This document shows, piece after piece, positions 30,354 to 32,250 of a DNA stretch of 32,250 bases (the first letter of the stretch is position 1; the number at the start of each line of letters is the position of its first letter). The translations under genes and the position numbers were made by a program. The DNA is taken from NCBI GenBank assembly GCA_017550525.1, contig JAFZOU010000093.1:1-32250 (forward strand), in the 5' to 3' direction. Below the pieces are notes generated by a model. The model ran no database searches. It saw nothing but the letters and a program-made list of their open reading frames with translations, and was not told the origin of the DNA. Source of the stretch: Bacteroidales bacterium (GTDB taxonomy: Bacteria > Bacteroidota > Bacteroidia > Bacteroidales > UBA932).

Positions 30354-30400
30354 AGCGCCCATGCCATAATCGGCCAATTGTCCACTTCATTGTCCACATC
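30345..30400 (+). promoter_or_regulatory. TTGTCCA direct repeats in divergent intergenic region
   Basis: TTGTCCA occurs at 30345-30351, 30378-30384 and 30390-30396. The last two belong to 12-bp tandem units (30377-30388 and 30389-30400) differing at one base. They end just before the receptor's -33 area (T-run 30402-30407; -7 box TAACTTTG 30429-30436). They are candidate binding sites for the divergent regulator. Confidence 0.5.
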
Positions 30401-30460
30401 GTTTTTTATTTCGGAACGGAATATACCATAACTTTGCAGGTGAAAAAATATGGACAGACA

Positions 30461-32250
30461 ATGAAACGCTTTATTTTGATTCTGATGCTTGCAGTAGTCT
30501 CCTTCCCTCTCTTTTCAAAAGAGGACTGGAGGGGAAAAGTAGTGGATGAAAAGGGTGAGCCGGTCCCTTACGCCAACGTAGCCGTGCTTTCAAAGGCCGA
30601 TTCTACCGTAGTATGCGGTGTGGTGACTCAGGAGGACGGCACCTTCAATATAGTGACCAGTGAGACTGACGGCATTATGATGGTGGCTATGCTTGGCTAC
30701 AAGACGCTCTATCTTGCACCCGTTGACGGTGCGGTGATAACCCTCTCCGATGATACTCAGATGCTGGAGGGGGCCGTTGCAAGCGCCGTCATGCCCAAAA
30801 CAAAACTGACGGGTGAAGGATTGCAGACAAATGTACGCGGTTCCGTGCTGGAGAACGCGGGATCGGCCAGCGACGTCCTTGCGAAGACCCCCGGCATAAT
30901 CAAGGGACAGAATGGTCTGGAGGTAATAGGGAAGGGCTCTCCGATGGTATATATTAATGGAAGAAGAGTCACTGACAGCTCGGAACTTGACCGTCTCCAG
31001 AGTAACGAGATCCAGAGCGTGGAGGTAATCACCAACCCCGGTGCCCAGTACGATGCAACGGTGAAGGCGGTGGTGCGGATCAGGACCATAAAACGCCAGG
31101 GCGACGGATTCGGCTTTAATCTGAATGCTTCTGACGCCCAGTCACTGCGTTGGTCTAAGGGCAACGACCCCTTCGGCGCCATCAATGTGAACTACCGTAC
31201 TGGAGGTCTGGACTTCTTCGGCGGAATCAACTACGCCCGCAACACTTCCAGGCAGGAAAGTAATCTGGAAAAGCAGACCTTCGGCATAAAGGCCGATGGC
31301 TCCGACTGGCTCTTCGAGAACAAGAGTACGCTCCTGAACGAATACATCGGCAGCTCCATCTATGGCAATGCCGGAGTGAACTGGCAGATGGCCGATAACC
31401 ATTTCCTTGGAGGCAAGGTGGAGTGGGGCCGTCACCTGACCTACAACGTCCGTACTGAAGTGAACGACAACGTCTTTGAAAACGGGACGTTGACAGACAA
31501 GCTGAATACGGTGTCGGAGGACATAATAGGGGACAGGATCCCTTATAACCTTGGCGCCAACATTTACTATAACGGCGTCGTGGGAGGTAAACTCGGGATT
31601 GACGTGAACCTGGACTACTACGGTACGGACGACAGTTCTAAATCGGCCTCTGAGGAAACCAGCGAAATGACGCACGATGCCGCTATCCAAAGCGGGAGCA
31701 CCAATGCCGGACGTATGTATGCCGCCAAGGCTGTGCTTTCCTACCCCATCTGGATGGGCCAGCTGCAGGCCGGAACGGAGGAGACCTTCTCCCGCCGCAC
31801 GGACAATTACTCAATTGCGGGAATATCTATTCCGGCGTCAGAGGCATCGGTGAAGGAAGACAATATTGCCGGTTTTGCTTCATACGGCTGCTACATCCCC
31901 GCTGTAGGGCAGCTCAGCGCCGGTGTGCGTTACGAATACGTCCACTACGCCTATGAGGATGCCGTAACGCCTGCAAACAACATCACAAGGGACTACGGGA
32001 ACTGGTTCCCCAACGTTTCCTATGCGGGGGTTATCGGCCAGAACACCCAGAACCCTGTCCAGGTTATGCTGAATTACAGCACCAAGACCAGCCGTCCTCA
32101 TTATGGAAATCTGTCCAGTGCAATACGCTATAACAGCCGATATATCTGGCAGAGCGGCAATTCCCAGTTGCAGCCGGAACTGTCACATAACATCGGCCTT
32201 ACCGCCGTGTGGAAATGGGTGACGTTCATGGTCAACTACACCCGTACCGA
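30461..32250 (+). CDS. TonB-linked outer membrane beta-barrel receptor (partial, 3' end outside window)
   Basis: The frame is open from 30461 to the window end, about 596 residues so far. It has a signal peptide (MKRFILILMLAVVSFPLFS) and a carboxypeptidase-regulatory-like beta-sandwich (WRGKVVDEKGEPVPYANVAVLSKADSTVVCGVVTQEDGTFNI). A TonB plug-like region follows (GSASDVLAKTPGIIKGQNGLEVIGKGSPMVYINGRRV, EIQSVEVITNPGAQYDAT). The remaining sequence shows alternating aromatic-rich strands of a large barrel. It fits the outer-membrane beta-barrel family (OMP_b-brl_3) common in Bacteroidota rather than a SusC with SusD partner. The substrate is unknown. An ATG 11 bases upstream (30450) hits a stop after four codons and is not used. 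The gene probably answers to the divergent TetR-like regulator. Confidence 0.87.
   Translation, partial: MKRFILILMLAVVSFPLFSKEDWRGKVVDEKGEPVPYANVAVLSKADSTVVCGVVTQEDGTFNIVTSETDGIMMVAMLGYKTLYLAPVDGAVITLSDDTQMLEGAVASAVMPKTKLTGEGLQTNVRGSVLENAGSASDVLAKTPGIIKGQNGLEVIGKGSPMVYINGRRVTDSSELDRLQSNEIQSVEVITNPGAQYDATVKAVVRIRTIKRQGDGFGFNLNASDAQSLRWSKGNDPFGAINVNYRTGGLDFFGGINYARNTSRQESNLEKQTFGIKADGSDWLFENKSTLLNEYIGSSIYGNAGVNWQMADNHFLGGKVEWGRHLTYNVRTEVNDNVFENGTLTDKLNTVSEDIIGDRIPYNLGANIYYNGVVGGKLGIDVNLDYYGTDDSSKSASEETSEMTHDAAIQSGSTNAGRMYAAKAVLSYPIWMGQLQAGTEETFSRRTDNYSIAGISIPASEASVKEDNIAGFASYGCYIPAVGQLSAGVRYEYVHYAYEDAVTPANNITRDYGNWFPNVSYAGVIGQNTQNPVQVMLNYSTKTSRPHYGNLSSAIRYNSRYIWQSGNSQLQPELSHNIGLTAVWKWVTFMVNYTRT

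Overview
The window looks like a chromosomal segment from a Bacteroidota bacterium, most likely Bacteroidales. The evidence is seen directly. Promoters match the Bacteroidota TTTG-N19-21-TAnnTTTG pattern, and Shine-Dalgarno sequences are largely absent. There are many short lipoproteins with lipobox signals, a TonB-linked outer membrane receptor, a propeller-type sensor kinase and BIG2 lipoproteins. No rRNA, tRNA, CRISPR array, transposase or phage gene was found. Identity below order level cannot be fixed from the sequence alone.

Layout. Positions 1-499 are gene-free and hold a dispersed hairpin repeat and seven 51-bp tandem units. A cysteine desulfidase gene (500-1828) faces a membrane protein gene (1829-2395). 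Next come a GH29 fucosidase with a stand-alone inhibitor-I9-like lipoprotein (2541-4352), a leftward vat-type acetyltransferase / hydrolase / hydrolase-remnant operon (4354-6027), and a lone AAA ATPase with an operator-like repeat array (6186-7328). A rightward redox and folding operon follows (7405-9294): flavin-split-barrel lipoprotein, nitroreductase, FKBP, DUF1294.

Positions 9374-13099 hold a leftward catabolic arginine/citrulline operon: EamA permease, compact deiminase-like enzyme, carbamate kinase, ornithine carbamoyltransferase. A DAACS symporter (13167-14321) lies upstream. A structured intergenic region (14346-14728) carries a perfect 24-bp palindrome and a GTCGCAGGT repeat cluster. 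Purine nucleoside phosphorylase and a gate-type permease form a nucleoside unit (14729-16598), and a secreted esterase (16637-17542) diverges from a membrane-tethered LuxR regulator (17614-18993).

The right third is envelope and signalling: a six-BIG2 lipoprotein (19075-21387), an acyltransferase-3 protein coupled to a class A acid phosphatase (21495-23332), a two-component system (23322-26659) diverging across a 9-bp dyad from two or three lipoproteins (26777-29374), and a two-HTH TetR-like regulator diverging from an outer membrane receptor that runs off the end (29378-32250).

Two window-scale signals stand out. The heptamer ATCGGCC/GGCCGAT occurs roughly 55-60 times by hand count, about ten times chance, yet it is absent from about 3.35 to 7.99 kb. 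That gap overlaps a segment bounded by a near-identical duplicated promoter and signal-peptide start (2502 and 7366), which suggests an acquired or exchanged block.
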